Counted from the first letter of the stretch, positions 8,333 to 17,484 are shown. The stretch: DNA of 32,831 nt from Candidatus Cloacimonadota bacterium (GCA_027318525.1 DAHVPA010000002.1:1-32831); one strand, 5' to 3'. The notes: generated from the letters alone by a model not told the origin. Numbers and translations: made by a program.

Positions 8333-9817
8333 ATGAAACACGCAGTTCTATTTCTTTGTCTGGTGGTTTTGCTTGTTGTCAGTGCCGGTTGTGGTAAAAA
8401 GACATCCGAGTCGGATAATGACACAGTGAAGAAACCCCGCTTCCTGCCTGAATCCGGGACTTATGAAGCAGGGCAGTATATGTCCATCCAGTGCGGCACG
8501 GAAGATGCCGAAATCCGCTATACGCTTGACCTGACGGAACCCACTCTGTCATCTCCGATTTACACCCAGTCCATGGTGATGCCGGATTTCTTCATCAACA
8601 ATTCGAACTATGTGACCATCAAAGCCAAAGCCTTCCGCAGTGACCTTTTACCCAGTCCCACCGCAACCGCAACCTACAACCTGAATTATGAAAATACGGT
8701 GGCGACGCCCGTTTTTGACACACCGGACGGCACTTTCAATTACTCTCCCATGAGCGTCTATATCTCTTGCGCCACGCCCGGTGCCCTCATCCGTTACACA
8801 CTGGACGGCAGTGAACCGGACTACACCTCCACTCCGTATAATACCAATAATTTTGTCCTGGTCAGCGGCAACCACAACATCCGTGCCAAGGCTTTCAAGG
8901 CAGGCTGGAACAGCAGTGCCGTTGCAGTCACCAACTATGTGCAGAAGATATATGAAACCGCCCGGTTCACGATGTCCTCACCGGCTCTGGATGTTGCTAT
9001 AGAAGGCAATTATGCTTATGTAGCAGAAAACGGAGGCAACCTCCGCATCTATGATATCAGCGATCCGTTTGCTCCCGAGGAAACAGCTGTCCTCTTTCTG
9101 GCGCCTTTTGTCAAAGCTGTCGCTATCCAGGGCAATTATGCCTATGCCGCGACCAGCTCTACCCTCTATACGATTGATGTGAGCAACCCTTCAGCGCCTG
9201 TAATCAAGAGTTATGAGAACGGTCTCTCCGCTACTTCAGAGATTGTGCTCAGGAATAACCTTGCCTATGTGACAGACGTCTCTGGCGGCTTGAACATCTA
9301 TGATGTCAGCAATCCGCTGGACATTGCCATGCTCGGCTATCTGGATACCCCCGGATATGCTTACGGCTTGTGCCTGAACGGCGATTACGCCTATGTGGCG
9401 GATGGTTATTCCGGCATTCGGATAATCAACATCAGTGACCCTGCTCATCCTGTTCTGGCAGGCACCAGGGACACCCCCGGCATGGCTGTGGATGTCACAA
9501 TCAGCGGAGAAAACATCTACGTTTCCGACTTCGCCTCTGGTATGAGCATCTATACCTTCATGAGTCCCACAATGCTGGACTATAGGGGGAACTTTGCTTC
9601 TCCCGACCTCACTCTGGGTATTCAGGTGGAAGGAAATCTGGCTTTCTGTGCTGAAGGAGCCGCCGGAGTGCGTGTGATGGATATCTCAAATATCAACAAT
9701 CCCCAAAGCCTTGGTTACTGCGGCACGGAAGTCGCCACTGATTTGGAAGTGGCGGGGGATTACATCTATGTGGCAGACGATATGGGAGGCTTCAGGATTA
9801 TCTATTCCGGATTGTAA
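8333..9817 (+). CDS. Lipoprotein with two chitobiase-C-like domains and an LVIVD-repeat propeller
   Basis: The ATG at 8333 follows a GGAGGT ribosome site. An upstream in-frame ATG at 8285 has none and would precede the signal peptide. The first 23 residues form a lipoprotein signal ending VVSAGC, so the protein is probably anchored by the cysteine. Residues about 35-120 and 130-205 are two copies of a chitobiase/beta-hexosaminidase C-terminal-like fold, each with an IRYTLD-x-[ST]EP core and a later IKAKAF/IRAKAF strand. The rest holds about seven LVIVD-type repeats (for example YAYVADGYSGIRIINISDPAHP), expected to form a beta-propeller on the cell surface. No catalytic residues are evident, so a binding or scaffold role is likely. 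A strong terminator follows. Confidence 0.88.
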   Translation: MKHAVLFLCLVVLLVVSAGCGKKTSESDNDTVKKPRFLPESGTYEAGQYMSIQCGTEDAEIRYTLDLTEPTLSSPIYTQSMVMPDFFINNSNYVTIKAKAFRSDLLPSPTATATYNLNYENTVATPVFDTPDGTFNYSPMSVYISCATPGALIRYTLDGSEPDYTSTPYNTNNFVLVSGNHNIRAKAFKAGWNSSAVAVTNYVQKIYETARFTMSSPALDVAIEGNYAYVAENGGNLRIYDISDPFAPEETAVLFLAPFVKAVAIQGNYAYAATSSTLYTIDVSNPSAPVIKSYENGLSATSEIVLRNNLAYVTDVSGGLNIYDVSNPLDIAMLGYLDTPGYAYGLCLNGDYAYVADGYSGIRIINISDPAHPVLAGTRDTPGMAVDVTISGENIYVSDFASGMSIYTFMSPTMLDYRGNFASPDLTLGIQVEGNLAFCAEGAAGVRVMDISNINNPQSLGYCGTEVATDLEVAGDYIYVADDMGGFRIIYSGL

Positions 9818-9897
9818 AAACAAGTATTAGATTATTTGAAAGCAGCATTCCTCCGCTTTGCTTCGCCCTTAATACCTTGGGTTGAAATCAGTTGAGG

Positions 9898-9946
9898 ATA
9901 ACCTTCAGATAAAGCCATAACCGGCTTTATGTGGAGGTTATTTTTT
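9898..9946 (+). terminator. Rho-independent terminator after the propeller lipoprotein
   Basis: There is a long hairpin: ATAACCT (9898-9904) pairs with AGGTTAT (9935-9941), and ATAAAGCC (9909-9916) pairs with GGCTTTAT (9923-9930). A partly paired internal loop lies between, and six T follow. It lies between two convergent genes and has a T-run only on the plus side. Confidence 0.85.
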
Positions 9947-9963
9947 GGGTATCAGTTTGTTGT

Positions 9964-9997
9964 GAAAAAAGGGGTGTTTGAGCTGCGATAAGCAGCT
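9964..9997 (-). terminator. Possible terminator of the comEC operon
   Basis: On the minus strand AGCTGC (9997-9992) and GCAGCT (9986-9981) form a six-bp stem with a five-base loop. A run of six T lies about 11 bases further on. It falls 27 bases after the stop of the MutS-like gene. The gap before the T-run makes it weaker than the plus-strand terminator. Confidence 0.4.
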
Positions 9998-10023
9998 GCT
10001 TTAGGGCTTAACAGCTTAACTGT

Positions 10024-11625
10024 CTATTGGTTAGCCAGTTCTTCCGCGAGGCGGATGATTTCCTCTGGCAAGCCCAGAGCTGAAGCGATTGGAATAGCGT
10101 TGCGGGGAGGTTTGATTTTGAGATTCAGGCGGATGGGTTTATAATCCAGCAACTGGTTTAGCAGGTCGAGTTGTTCTTCCAGAGAGGATTTTCCTGCTTT
10201 GGCAAGTTTATCCAAAGCTTTGGCATCAATGCCGCGGATGGCATACTGTGCAGCTTTTTCCAGGCGGGCAGGCTTGTCAAAATGAGTGGCGGCAAGGGTC
10301 AGGCAATCTCTCGAGGATAAATATTGGAGGACTGCAACAAGCAGCGCTTCACCTTCGCGGGGATTGGTGCCTCGGGCGATTTCATCAAGCAGGTAGAGGT
10401 TTTTTCCGTTTTTCTCCAGAACGGTTTTAAGCGAAACGATTTCATGTCCGAAGCTGCTCAAGTTTTCGCCGTGTTCTGCTTCCCTGTTATACCAGACCCG
10501 GTCAAACAGGCAAAGCTCCGCTTCAGCAGCAGGAAGGGGAATAGCGAGTCTGGTGAGCAGGCAAAACTGCCCCACTGTCTTGAGCACGGTGGTCTTGCCA
10601 CCCATGTTGGGTCCTGTAATCACATTGATTGCTGTATTAAAACCAAGGTCGAGAGGCTGATAGCGTCTGCCGTCTGACTCAAGAGACAGTTTGAGCGGAA
10701 GATTGACAGCCTGGCGGGCAGAAAACTGTGCCTTGGCACTGATAGCAGGAAGGCAGCATTGATACCTGAGCATAAACTGCGCCTTGGCAAGGTCCCAGTC
10801 CAGTGTTTCAGCCAGGGCGGCTGTCTGGTTAAGGATACGGGCAAAGTTCTTTAGTTTTTTGCTGAGTTTGGTGATGATATCTTCTTCCAAAACGCTCAGT
10901 TTTTGCTTCAGAAGGGTGGATTGTTTGGCAAGGGAAGCAAGACGGGGCGAATCCTTGAGCCTGAAGGTGAGATTTGCGAAGTTCTCGTCGGCAAGTCGGT
11001 AATAGGCTGAGTTCTGCAAAACCTTGACTTCATTTTTCTGATGTCTGGAAACCACTATTTCGGTTTTGGGATGAGCAATTTTATCAGCACTTTGGGCAGC
11101 CTGCAGAAGGAGGTGCTGTTCCTTGCGGATTTCCTGCTGCAAATCACTCATCTGGCTCAGGTAACGGGCTAGCCTGGTGTCAAATCCGGCACTGAGAGCA
11201 AAGGCAGGGGAATTGGTCTGGTCTGGGTCGAGCAGGGCATAGAGATTATCCAGCTCGGGGAAGGGATAAACTTTGTCCAGATGAAGTTTGCGGCAAAGCT
11301 TTTGGGTAAGCCGGGCATAATGCACCAGCTTCTTGATTTCAAAGAGTTCGGAAATGAGCAGAGTTCTCTCTTCCAATGCTTTTAGCGTATGCGGTAGTCG
11401 GGGCAGCTCTGCCAGGGCGGAATGCAGTTGCTCACCTGGTTTGCGGCTCTGACCCAAAGCCTGGGCAAGCAGCTCCAAGCGCTTGTAATCACGTCTCAGC
11501 TGTGCTTCTTCACCCGGTTTGTAGCAAGGAGGATGATGCTTCAGATAATTGCCGGATTCTCCAGCCGGCTCAATCAGTTCAAGCACTGCCATTACTCCCA
11601 GACTTTCCATTATTGCTTTATCCAT
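10024..11625 (-). CDS. MutS-family ATPase lacking the mismatch-recognition domains (MutS2/KamC-like)
   Basis: The ATG at 11625 is preceded by GAGGGGAG. A GTG at 11694, six bases after the comEC stop, is an alternative that would add 23 residues. The product is 533 residues. The first 300 are helical (lever/clamp-like), with no recognisable mismatch-binding N-terminus. Walker A GPNMGGKTT is at about 338-346, NLSSFGHEI just after residue 388, and Walker B LYLLDEIARGTNPREG at about 410-425. It is shorter than MutS2 and lacks the Smr nuclease. The C-terminus ends in helices similar to those of dimerising MutS ATPases. The domain plan also recalls KamC, the MutS-like reactivase ATPase of lysine 5,6-aminomutase, but no kam genes are visible. 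It is the last gene of an operon with comEC. Confidence 0.82.
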   Translation of the reverse strand: MDKAIMESLGVMAVLELIEPAGESGNYLKHHPPCYKPGEEAQLRRDYKRLELLAQALGQSRKPGEQLHSALAELPRLPHTLKALEERTLLISELFEIKKLVHYARLTQKLCRKLHLDKVYPFPELDNLYALLDPDQTNSPAFALSAGFDTRLARYLSQMSDLQQEIRKEQHLLLQAAQSADKIAHPKTEIVVSRHQKNEVKVLQNSAYYRLADENFANLTFRLKDSPRLASLAKQSTLLKQKLSVLEEDIITKLSKKLKNFARILNQTAALAETLDWDLAKAQFMLRYQCCLPAISAKAQFSARQAVNLPLKLSLESDGRRYQPLDLGFNTAINVITGPNMGGKTTVLKTVGQFCLLTRLAIPLPAAEAELCLFDRVWYNREAEHGENLSSFGHEIVSLKTVLEKNGKNLYLLDEIARGTNPREGEALLVAVLQYLSSRDCLTLAATHFDKPARLEKAAQYAIRGIDAKALDKLAKAGKSSLEEQLDLLNQLLDYKPIRLNLKIKPPRNAIPIASALGLPEEIIRLAEELANQ

Positions 11626-11697
11626 CTGAGTTCTCCCCTCTTTTTCTCTATGGGTTTCATTTTCACCAACACCCTTGTAGTTGTCAACCTGCACCGC

Positions 11698-14010
11698 TTA
11701 AAACAGCTCTTTTCCGCCGCTGACAATCAGGGAGCCATTGCTCGTCAATTCTGGTTCAAGTCCATAATTTCTGTATCTTTTCAAAGTTTCCTGATGTGGA
11801 AAGTAAAACTGATTGTTCTTGGAAGATGTAATACACACCCTGCCTGGAGAAACGGCTCTGATAAAAGCGGTCGAATTGGAACTTCTGCTGCCGTGATGAG
11901 GAGCTTTGAGAAAATCAGCATCCAGTTTTTCAGGACAGGATTCAACAAGCATTGCTTCCACATCCGAAGTTATATCTCCTGTCAGCAATGCCGAGAATCC
12001 TTGATAATCCAGACGCAGCACCAGGGAAGAGGCATTTTCATCCGGGTTGTTGTAGTGTGCGGCAGGGTGCAGAATCGATACTCTCGAGCCGGCAAAACCA
12101 AAGGACAGAGTATCAGCGGCAATTCTGACCTTGGTCTGCTTGAACAGCCCTTTCCTTTCCAGTTCATGCCAGGCAGGCAATTGTGCAGTCTGGCTGCTGA
12201 CCAAAAGGTTACGCACCTGCATGGTGCTGAGAATATCTTCCAAGCCGCCGGCGTGGTCGGAATGCAGGTGGGTCAGCACCAACAAATCCAGCCGCGAAAT
12301 CCTGCTGTGCTTTTGCCACAAGCCGGTCTTGGCACCGAACCAGCTGCCTTCAGGCTCATTGGCTGCATTGTAATACTGAGGTCCTGTATCCACCATCAGT
12401 GTCTGCCCATCCGGGAATTGCGCCAGTGAGCAATCACCCTGTCCGGCATTGAAGATAGTGAGGGTAAAGGGCTTGTGTTGAGGAAACTGAGACCAGGCAA
12501 AGAATGGCACAGCCAGACAGAGCAGGACATATGACAGTTTCCTGGCAGCAAGCCTATATCTGATACGGACAGCTATGGCTAAGATAATGAAAAGCATCGC
12601 CAGCAGCAGGGACAGCGGCAGATTAATCCTGTCCACGTAAAAAGGCAAACTGGCAGTCCACTGCACCAAAAGCTCAAACACCAGGCGCAAGCCTTCATAA
12701 CAGGCACGCAGCCAGTTGAACAGGAAATTGCCGTCCGGAAGCAACATCAGCGTCAGGGTCAGAGGCAGCATCAGTTCTACCAGATATACTCCCAACATCG
12801 TTCCCACTATTCCGTTTAAACTGCCCCGTCCGAAATAGAAAAACATAACAGGCAGCAGCACGATTGACAGGGTCAGGGATGCCGTAAACAGATTTACCAG
12901 ATAATACAAGATTTTCAGCATCTTGTGTTTCCAGAGCGGTTGCACCAGGCGTTTGAGCCGGATTTTTGGATGCAGATATATCAATCCCAAAACGCAGAAA
13001 TAGGAGAGCTGCAGCCCGATGGAAAAGAGCTGGAAAGGACTGACTGCGGTTATGATGATCAGGCTCAGGCAAAGCAGTTGCAGCGATGAAACAGGTCTTT
13101 GCAGCCATTTGGCTATCACAATGAGCATAATCACGATAATCGCCCGCATGACCGGTGGCGACCACTGGCACAAAGCGGAATAAACCAGCATCAGGATAAC
13201 AAAAATCACTTCTGACGTGCGTTTGGGCAGCACCATATTCAGCAAATTCACAAAGACCATGTAAAAGAAAACGACATGCATGCCGCTGATGGCAATCAGG
13301 TGAAGCAAACCTCCCTGGATTAGCTGCTGAACCCAGTCCTTGTCTTCCGTCCTGTCATTGAGCAGCAGAGCTTTGGCAAATGGCGCACCTGCTCCCAGTT
13401 TTCTTTCCAGGCTGTTCAGAAGCCGGTGCCTGATGCGCTCTGGATAAAAAGGCGAACCTTCCTTCAGTTTGCCAAGCCTATATACGGGCTGCAGCTTAAT
13501 CTGAACCTTGGAACGGTTTGTCATATTGGTTGGGGATGAGGTGTCCAGGATGGGGTCGGGATGGATGGGATTGAGTTTTGCCATTGCCTCAAACGTATCG
13601 CCGGGCAGCAGGATATCCTTGCCGGACATCCATGCCTTACTGTTTGTCCTGATGCCATTTACATTCGTAATTCTGACCAGGTAAAGCATCCTTTCGGGAT
13701 CGATAATCCGCAGGACCTTTCCCCTTACGGGTTGGGTAATGCTTTCTTTTTTCGCGAGGAGGGTTTGCAGAGAGTCTGGTCGGGGTAAAGTCTCAGGAAA
13801 CATCCTGAGAAAGCCTGCCCACAAAAGAAGAAGGAGAAAGGCGGGAGTCCTGAACTTTACTAGCAGACTGCCGGTCAGGACAATGCCTGTAATGATGGCT
13901 ATCCAGAGCAGAGAAAGCTGGAGCAAAACTGCCAGACAGATGCCGGCGCACCAGCATATAACCGGTAGCAGCAGGGGACTTGGCAAAGAGCGTTCAGCCT
14001 GCTCTGCCAT
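11698..14010 (-). CDS. comEC: ComEC/Rec2-type DNA uptake channel with C-terminal metallo-beta-lactamase-like domain
   Basis: The protein has 770 residues, the usual length for full ComEC. Its N-terminal membrane segments (about 10-70) are followed by a soluble OB-like part (about 75-180). The Competence core (about 200-480) contains the signature HLIAISGMHVVFF and then PPVMRA. The C-terminal beta-lactamase-like domain starts near 515, with the metal motif THLHSDHAGG at 580-589, LTGD at 676-679 and KAPHHGS at 702-708. In known systems ComEC carries single-stranded DNA across the inner membrane, and the lactamase-like domain is thought to degrade the non-transported strand. A GAGGT ribosome site precedes the ATG. 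It lies 12 bases after the upstream membrane-protein gene and is followed closely by the MutS-like ATPase. Confidence 0.96.
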   Translation of the reverse strand: MAEQAERSLPSPLLLPVICWCAGICLAVLLQLSLLWIAIITGIVLTGSLLVKFRTPAFLLLLLWAGFLRMFPETLPRPDSLQTLLAKKESITQPVRGKVLRIIDPERMLYLVRITNVNGIRTNSKAWMSGKDILLPGDTFEAMAKLNPIHPDPILDTSSPTNMTNRSKVQIKLQPVYRLGKLKEGSPFYPERIRHRLLNSLERKLGAGAPFAKALLLNDRTEDKDWVQQLIQGGLLHLIAISGMHVVFFYMVFVNLLNMVLPKRTSEVIFVILMLVYSALCQWSPPVMRAIIVIMLIVIAKWLQRPVSSLQLLCLSLIIITAVSPFQLFSIGLQLSYFCVLGLIYLHPKIRLKRLVQPLWKHKMLKILYYLVNLFTASLTLSIVLLPVMFFYFGRGSLNGIVGTMLGVYLVELMLPLTLTLMLLPDGNFLFNWLRACYEGLRLVFELLVQWTASLPFYVDRINLPLSLLLAMLFIILAIAVRIRYRLAARKLSYVLLCLAVPFFAWSQFPQHKPFTLTIFNAGQGDCSLAQFPDGQTLMVDTGPQYYNAANEPEGSWFGAKTGLWQKHSRISRLDLLVLTHLHSDHAGGLEDILSTMQVRNLLVSSQTAQLPAWHELERKGLFKQTKVRIAADTLSFGFAGSRVSILHPAAHYNNPDENASSLVLRLDYQGFSALLTGDITSDVEAMLVESCPEKLDADFLKAPHHGSRSSNSTAFIRAVSPGRVCITSSKNNQFYFPHQETLKRYRNYGLEPELTSNGSLIVSGGKELF

Positions 14011-14022
14011 TCAAATCTTACC

Positions 14023-14550
14023 TCAGGTCCGGTTGTAGATTCCGAGAATAAAACCAAGCACGACAGACCAGAGGGCAGCCAGACCTATCTGGAAATCAGG
14101 AGGCAGACTGAAAGTAACGGTATGGGCGGGAATCCAGAACCAGAGCAGGGAGAGCATCCCCTTGTCCAGATTGCGCCAGTTTTTATGCTTAAGCGGCAGA
14201 TTGTCCAAAACACGATGAAAGATGATGAGGAAAAGTCCGAACTGGAGATTGACCAGGGCGGATTTGAAAAAGGCAAAGGTGATGCCGTCAGCAGGGACAG
14301 TGGGCAGCATCCCATGTTCCATCAGGGCATGGACAAATCCGTTGATGCCCACAAAGGCATATTTGATGCAGACAGCCAGAATGCTCCATTCCACCATCTT
14401 CCACAAGGTTTGACCCGTTGTGAAGGGATATTTGCTGCGCCGTGTGGTAATCATCCGTGAAATCACTTCGCCCAGCGTGCCCAAAACCGCAAACTGAATT
14501 ACAGCGGACAAAACCGGATTGGCTTTGACAAAATCCAGATACCATTGCAT
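14023..14550 (-). CDS. Polytopic membrane protein, Mpv17/PMP22-like
   Basis: This 175-residue protein has four hydrophobic segments. Its C-terminal third reads WFWIPAHTVTFSLPPDFQI, then LAALWSVVLGFILGIY. The W-x-x-P, T-F-x-x-P and W-x-x-x-L-x-x positions resemble the conserved tail of the Mpv17/PMP22 family, and the start (FVKANPVLSAVIQFAVLGTLGEVI) also fits. The similarity is from memory and modest. It is the first gene of the operon with comEC, and its stop TGA ends 12 bases before the comEC start. A short AGGT element precedes the ATG. A role in DNA uptake is not implied by the family, only by position. Confidence 0.7.
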   Translation of the reverse strand: MQWYLDFVKANPVLSAVIQFAVLGTLGEVISRMITTRRSKYPFTTGQTLWKMVEWSILAVCIKYAFVGINGFVHALMEHGMLPTVPADGITFAFFKSALVNLQFGLFLIIFHRVLDNLPLKHKNWRNLDKGMLSLLWFWIPAHTVTFSLPPDFQIGLAALWSVVLGFILGIYNRT

Positions 14551-14624
14551 ACAAAAACCTCGCTTTTTATATTAAAGAACTGAGAACTAATCGTTCGTAA
14601 CGAGCCTTATGTGTCAAATATCCG

Positions 14625-17330
14625 CTACTGCAGACGAATCAGCTTTCGGGTCAGACTATTAGCACCGCTGTTGATGCGCAGCAGATAGATGCCGTTGGGA
14701 GCCTGCTTGCCGGAATCTGACCTGCCGTCCCAACTGAAGGTGTTTACGCCCTGTGTCGCCTTGCCAGTAAAGAGGGTTTTGACCAGACTGCCTTTGAGGT
14801 TGTAGATTCTGACCTGCAAAGGAAGAGCCTTGGGCAGATTCAGGCTGAGGGAAGCGCTGTCGCTGAAAGGATTGGGCCAGACGCTGTTTATGGTTATGGT
14901 CGGTGTGGGAGAAGGCTCAGCTTCAGCCGCTGTGGTGTTGGCTTTGATGCTGACGTTTTGGGTAGAATTGGCGTTCAGGTTGACCCGGACATAGCAGACG
15001 TTGTTTTCTCCGCTTCGGTCCACCTGTTCCAATACTCCGCCTGTAACGTTGTAGCCTGCATTACCGGAAGGCATCAGAAACTTCACCAAGGAGTTTTCAA
15101 AGCTGATGTATTGGGAATTTACCAAGGTTGCATAAACGCTATCGGCATAACCGTAGTTATTGGGAATAAAGCTGATCCTTATCTGGTTGCCGCTGCTGCC
15201 GGCAGTGCAGGTGGAATAAGGCGTGAGGGTGGTTCCATTGACCCGGACTATCCTGTAAGCCCTGCCTCCGTCACAGACTGCGTCTGTCGCCAGGCTGTAG
15301 GGGTAGGAAGTGATGGAGCCGCTGTTGTAGTGGATGTGTCCCCAGAGCGACATATCCAGGTCGAGCAGGTTGAAGTTTATCTGGTCACCGAAGTCGTAAT
15401 GCTGAAAGAGGACATTGGTTTCCGCCGCAGCAGAGGCAAGGTCGTTTTGCAGCCATTGCATCTGTGCCGGAGTATAACTGTTATCTCCATAAATGGCAGG
15501 CAGGTAATTGTCATAATTGTCATAGCCTTCCAGACCCACGTAATGCACGGGACCGTAATCAAAGCTGTAATCCTGCGTGTGATAAGGATAAGCGGTGGAG
15601 GTATTATCCAGCCAGCTCCAGCCGAAGTTTTTCCACCAGAATTTACGCGCACTTCCAGCAGGTGGAGAAGTACTCGGCCAGCCGCCGATATCATGGTTTC
15701 CCGCAATCATATAGACAGGCACTTCAAACTCGCCCAAGACTCTTTTGGCTTTGGTATAGACCCGCAGATTCTCAAATTCCTCAAGTTCACCCTGGTTAAC
15801 CAGATCGCCGGTAATCAGGACAAATTCCGGGCGGATGATGTTGAGGTCTTTGATTACTTCCCGGAAGTCCACTGTCTCAGTGGAATCAGTGTCGTAACCG
15901 TAATCGGGATAAAAGATGTGAGTGGGCATATGGACGTCTGTGACCTGGGCAAAGTAATAGCTGGTCTTGCGGGTGGGCAGGACCTGAACGGAATGGCGGG
16001 TGCGGTCATTGATACCGCCGGATGCTGTGACCCTCAGGTCATAAAGCTCAAAGACGTTAACGGCAGGCACCTGAGCTGTAAGCTTCCATCTGGGTGGACT
16101 GGTTACATACTGGGCTTGGGTGATGGGCAGGCTGTAGCTGAGGTTCCCTTTGTAAAGCCAGGCAGCCCAACCGGTTGTATTGGTCGGGGCAACGCATTCG
16201 ATGTTAAAGGTTTCACCCGGAATCACAATCGCCGGAAGATTGAGCAATGGTTTCTGGATGACGGAAAGCGTGTCAATCACCTCTCCGCCTGCAATCCCTA
16301 TCGTCGCCATGCCTTGGTTGATCAGCATTACGGGTGTATTGTTAAACGAAAAGCCGGTTGCTGTCAGAGGTGAGATTCCATCTGCCAGAGTGGTGAAATT
16401 GAGTTTGAGCAAAGCGCCCTGTCCTTGCAGAATGCCATTGGTGGTGAAGCTGACGCTGAGGTTACCGGCAGCGGGAGTGACCTGGACGGTTCCTGTGGAG
16501 GAAAGTGTCCCGCTTGTGCTGAAGTTCTGATAGCTCAGGATGCCGGGGTGATAGCTTAGGTCAAAAGCATAGGATTGAAAGCCCTGCGCAAGAGTCAGAT
16601 TGGAGACATTGACTACAATCTGGAGGGGGACTCCGACCAATGCCTGCAGAGTGGGCAGAGTAACCACCACACCCTGGGAATTGATGTTCAGGTCGCCGGC
16701 GGAACGCGGATTGAGGCTATGGATACCATAACCGTAGTGTCCGATGCCTTTGATGCTGTCAAACAGGACTCCCGGCGTTGTGATGGCTCCCAGGCTCTGC
16801 TGGTCAAAGAAGATATCGTTGATGGTGCAGTTTCCGCTGCCGTCTGAGACTGTCCATTCCCCATAGGAGTTCAGTCCGTTGGTTACGACTGCATCCTGCA
16901 CTTCCATGAGCACGCCTTCGTATTCTTCATCATTGCTTTGAGCGGTGCTGATGATGACAGCAGGAGGGATGGGATTGCCTGAGCTGAGCAGGTTATAGGC
17001 TGTTACGGAGCGGATTTCCGTCAGACCATAGTATTCCCAGACCTGTCCGGTGATTTCAATCAGTTGCCCCGGCAAAGGTGCATGGGCGTCGTCATAGACC
17101 ATCAGACCCTTCCAGGCGCCGCCTTCCGGCATGGAAATGTAATAGCCGTTGTTGCCGGCATAACCGTAAGCTGTAACAATCCCCTGAGTGGTGACATACT
17201 GCCCCGCCAGGTCGGAAGGATAGCTGCCGTTTCCGGGATTGGTCGTGTATTGTATCTCATAAATCGTCACTGCCTGCAGCACTCCGATCCAGAGACAGGC
17301 AATCAGCAGCATCGCTTTGAACAGGTTCAT
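14625..17330 (-). CDS. Secreted calcineurin-like metallophosphoesterase with cohesin-like and C-terminal sorting domains
   Basis: The 901-residue product begins with a 20-residue signal peptide. Residues about 25-215 look like an OB-fold domain of the kind found next to secreted nucleases. Residues about 220-346 resemble a cohesin domain (YAFDLSYHPGILSY and the later ALLKLNFTTL). The catalytic domain starts near 455: TDVHMP (D-x-H) at about 464-469, GDLVNQGE at about 508, GNHD at about 544-547, a later H in FQHYDF, and GHIH at about 664-667. This is a full metal-binding set. The end has WPNPFSDSASLSL, then a FlgD-like Ig fold finishing in SLTRKLIRLQ, typical of type IX secretion or cell-surface sorting. 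The ribosome site is AGAGGAA. The substrate is unknown. It has its own promoter. Confidence 0.92.
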   Translation of the reverse strand: MNLFKAMLLIACLWIGVLQAVTIYEIQYTTNPGNGSYPSDLAGQYVTTQGIVTAYGYAGNNGYYISMPEGGAWKGLMVYDDAHAPLPGQLIEITGQVWEYYGLTEIRSVTAYNLLSSGNPIPPAVIISTAQSNDEEYEGVLMEVQDAVVTNGLNSYGEWTVSDGSGNCTINDIFFDQQSLGAITTPGVLFDSIKGIGHYGYGIHSLNPRSAGDLNINSQGVVVTLPTLQALVGVPLQIVVNVSNLTLAQGFQSYAFDLSYHPGILSYQNFSTSGTLSSTGTVQVTPAAGNLSVSFTTNGILQGQGALLKLNFTTLADGISPLTATGFSFNNTPVMLINQGMATIGIAGGEVIDTLSVIQKPLLNLPAIVIPGETFNIECVAPTNTTGWAAWLYKGNLSYSLPITQAQYVTSPPRWKLTAQVPAVNVFELYDLRVTASGGINDRTRHSVQVLPTRKTSYYFAQVTDVHMPTHIFYPDYGYDTDSTETVDFREVIKDLNIIRPEFVLITGDLVNQGELEEFENLRVYTKAKRVLGEFEVPVYMIAGNHDIGGWPSTSPPAGSARKFWWKNFGWSWLDNTSTAYPYHTQDYSFDYGPVHYVGLEGYDNYDNYLPAIYGDNSYTPAQMQWLQNDLASAAAETNVLFQHYDFGDQINFNLLDLDMSLWGHIHYNSGSITSYPYSLATDAVCDGGRAYRIVRVNGTTLTPYSTCTAGSSGNQIRISFIPNNYGYADSVYATLVNSQYISFENSLVKFLMPSGNAGYNVTGGVLEQVDRSGENNVCYVRVNLNANSTQNVSIKANTTAAEAEPSPTPTITINSVWPNPFSDSASLSLNLPKALPLQVRIYNLKGSLVKTLFTGKATQGVNTFSWDGRSDSGKQAPNGIYLLRINSGANSLTRKLIRLQ

Positions 17331-17367
17331 TGTATTCCTCTTTCAGACAATCTTGGTAAAGTAAATC

Positions 17368-17396
17368 CTTATATTTCAGGTGGGTGGATTTGTAAA
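17368..17396 (-). promoter_or_regulatory. Promoter of the metallophosphoesterase gene
   Basis: On the minus strand TTTACA (17396-17391) is followed after exactly 17 bases by TATAAG (17373-17368). The expected start is near 17361, about 30 bases before the ATG at 17330. It is the best -10 match in the window. Confidence 0.65.
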
Positions 17397-17432
17397 GCAG
17401 CAATTTTTGCGCCGAACCCGACATTTCAGCCC

Positions 17433-17460
17433 TTGACAGATATCCAACCCCGGATAAACC
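17433..17460 (+). promoter_or_regulatory. Candidate promoter of the Sel1-repeat gene
   Basis: TTGACA (17433-17438) is followed after 16 bases by TAAACC. The leader would be about 18 bases and include the AGGGGG ribosome site. The first 13 bases after the box resemble those at 7468. Confidence 0.45.
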
Positions 17461-17484
17461 ATAACTTTGCAACAGGGGGAAAAC

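Noticed and set aside
11422..12429. 335-codon open frame on the plus strand over the comEC and MutS-like genes
   Set aside because: It runs antisense across two strongly supported genes and has no recognisable motif.
14590..14607. Short palindrome TCGTT-CGT-AACGA before the Mpv17-like gene
   Set aside because: The arms are only five bases, which is expected by chance at this length; no regulator is linked to it.
14958..16373. 471-codon open frame on the plus strand
   Set aside because: It is opposite the clearly coding phosphoesterase gene. Its translation shows no domain, and it has no ribosome site or promoter.
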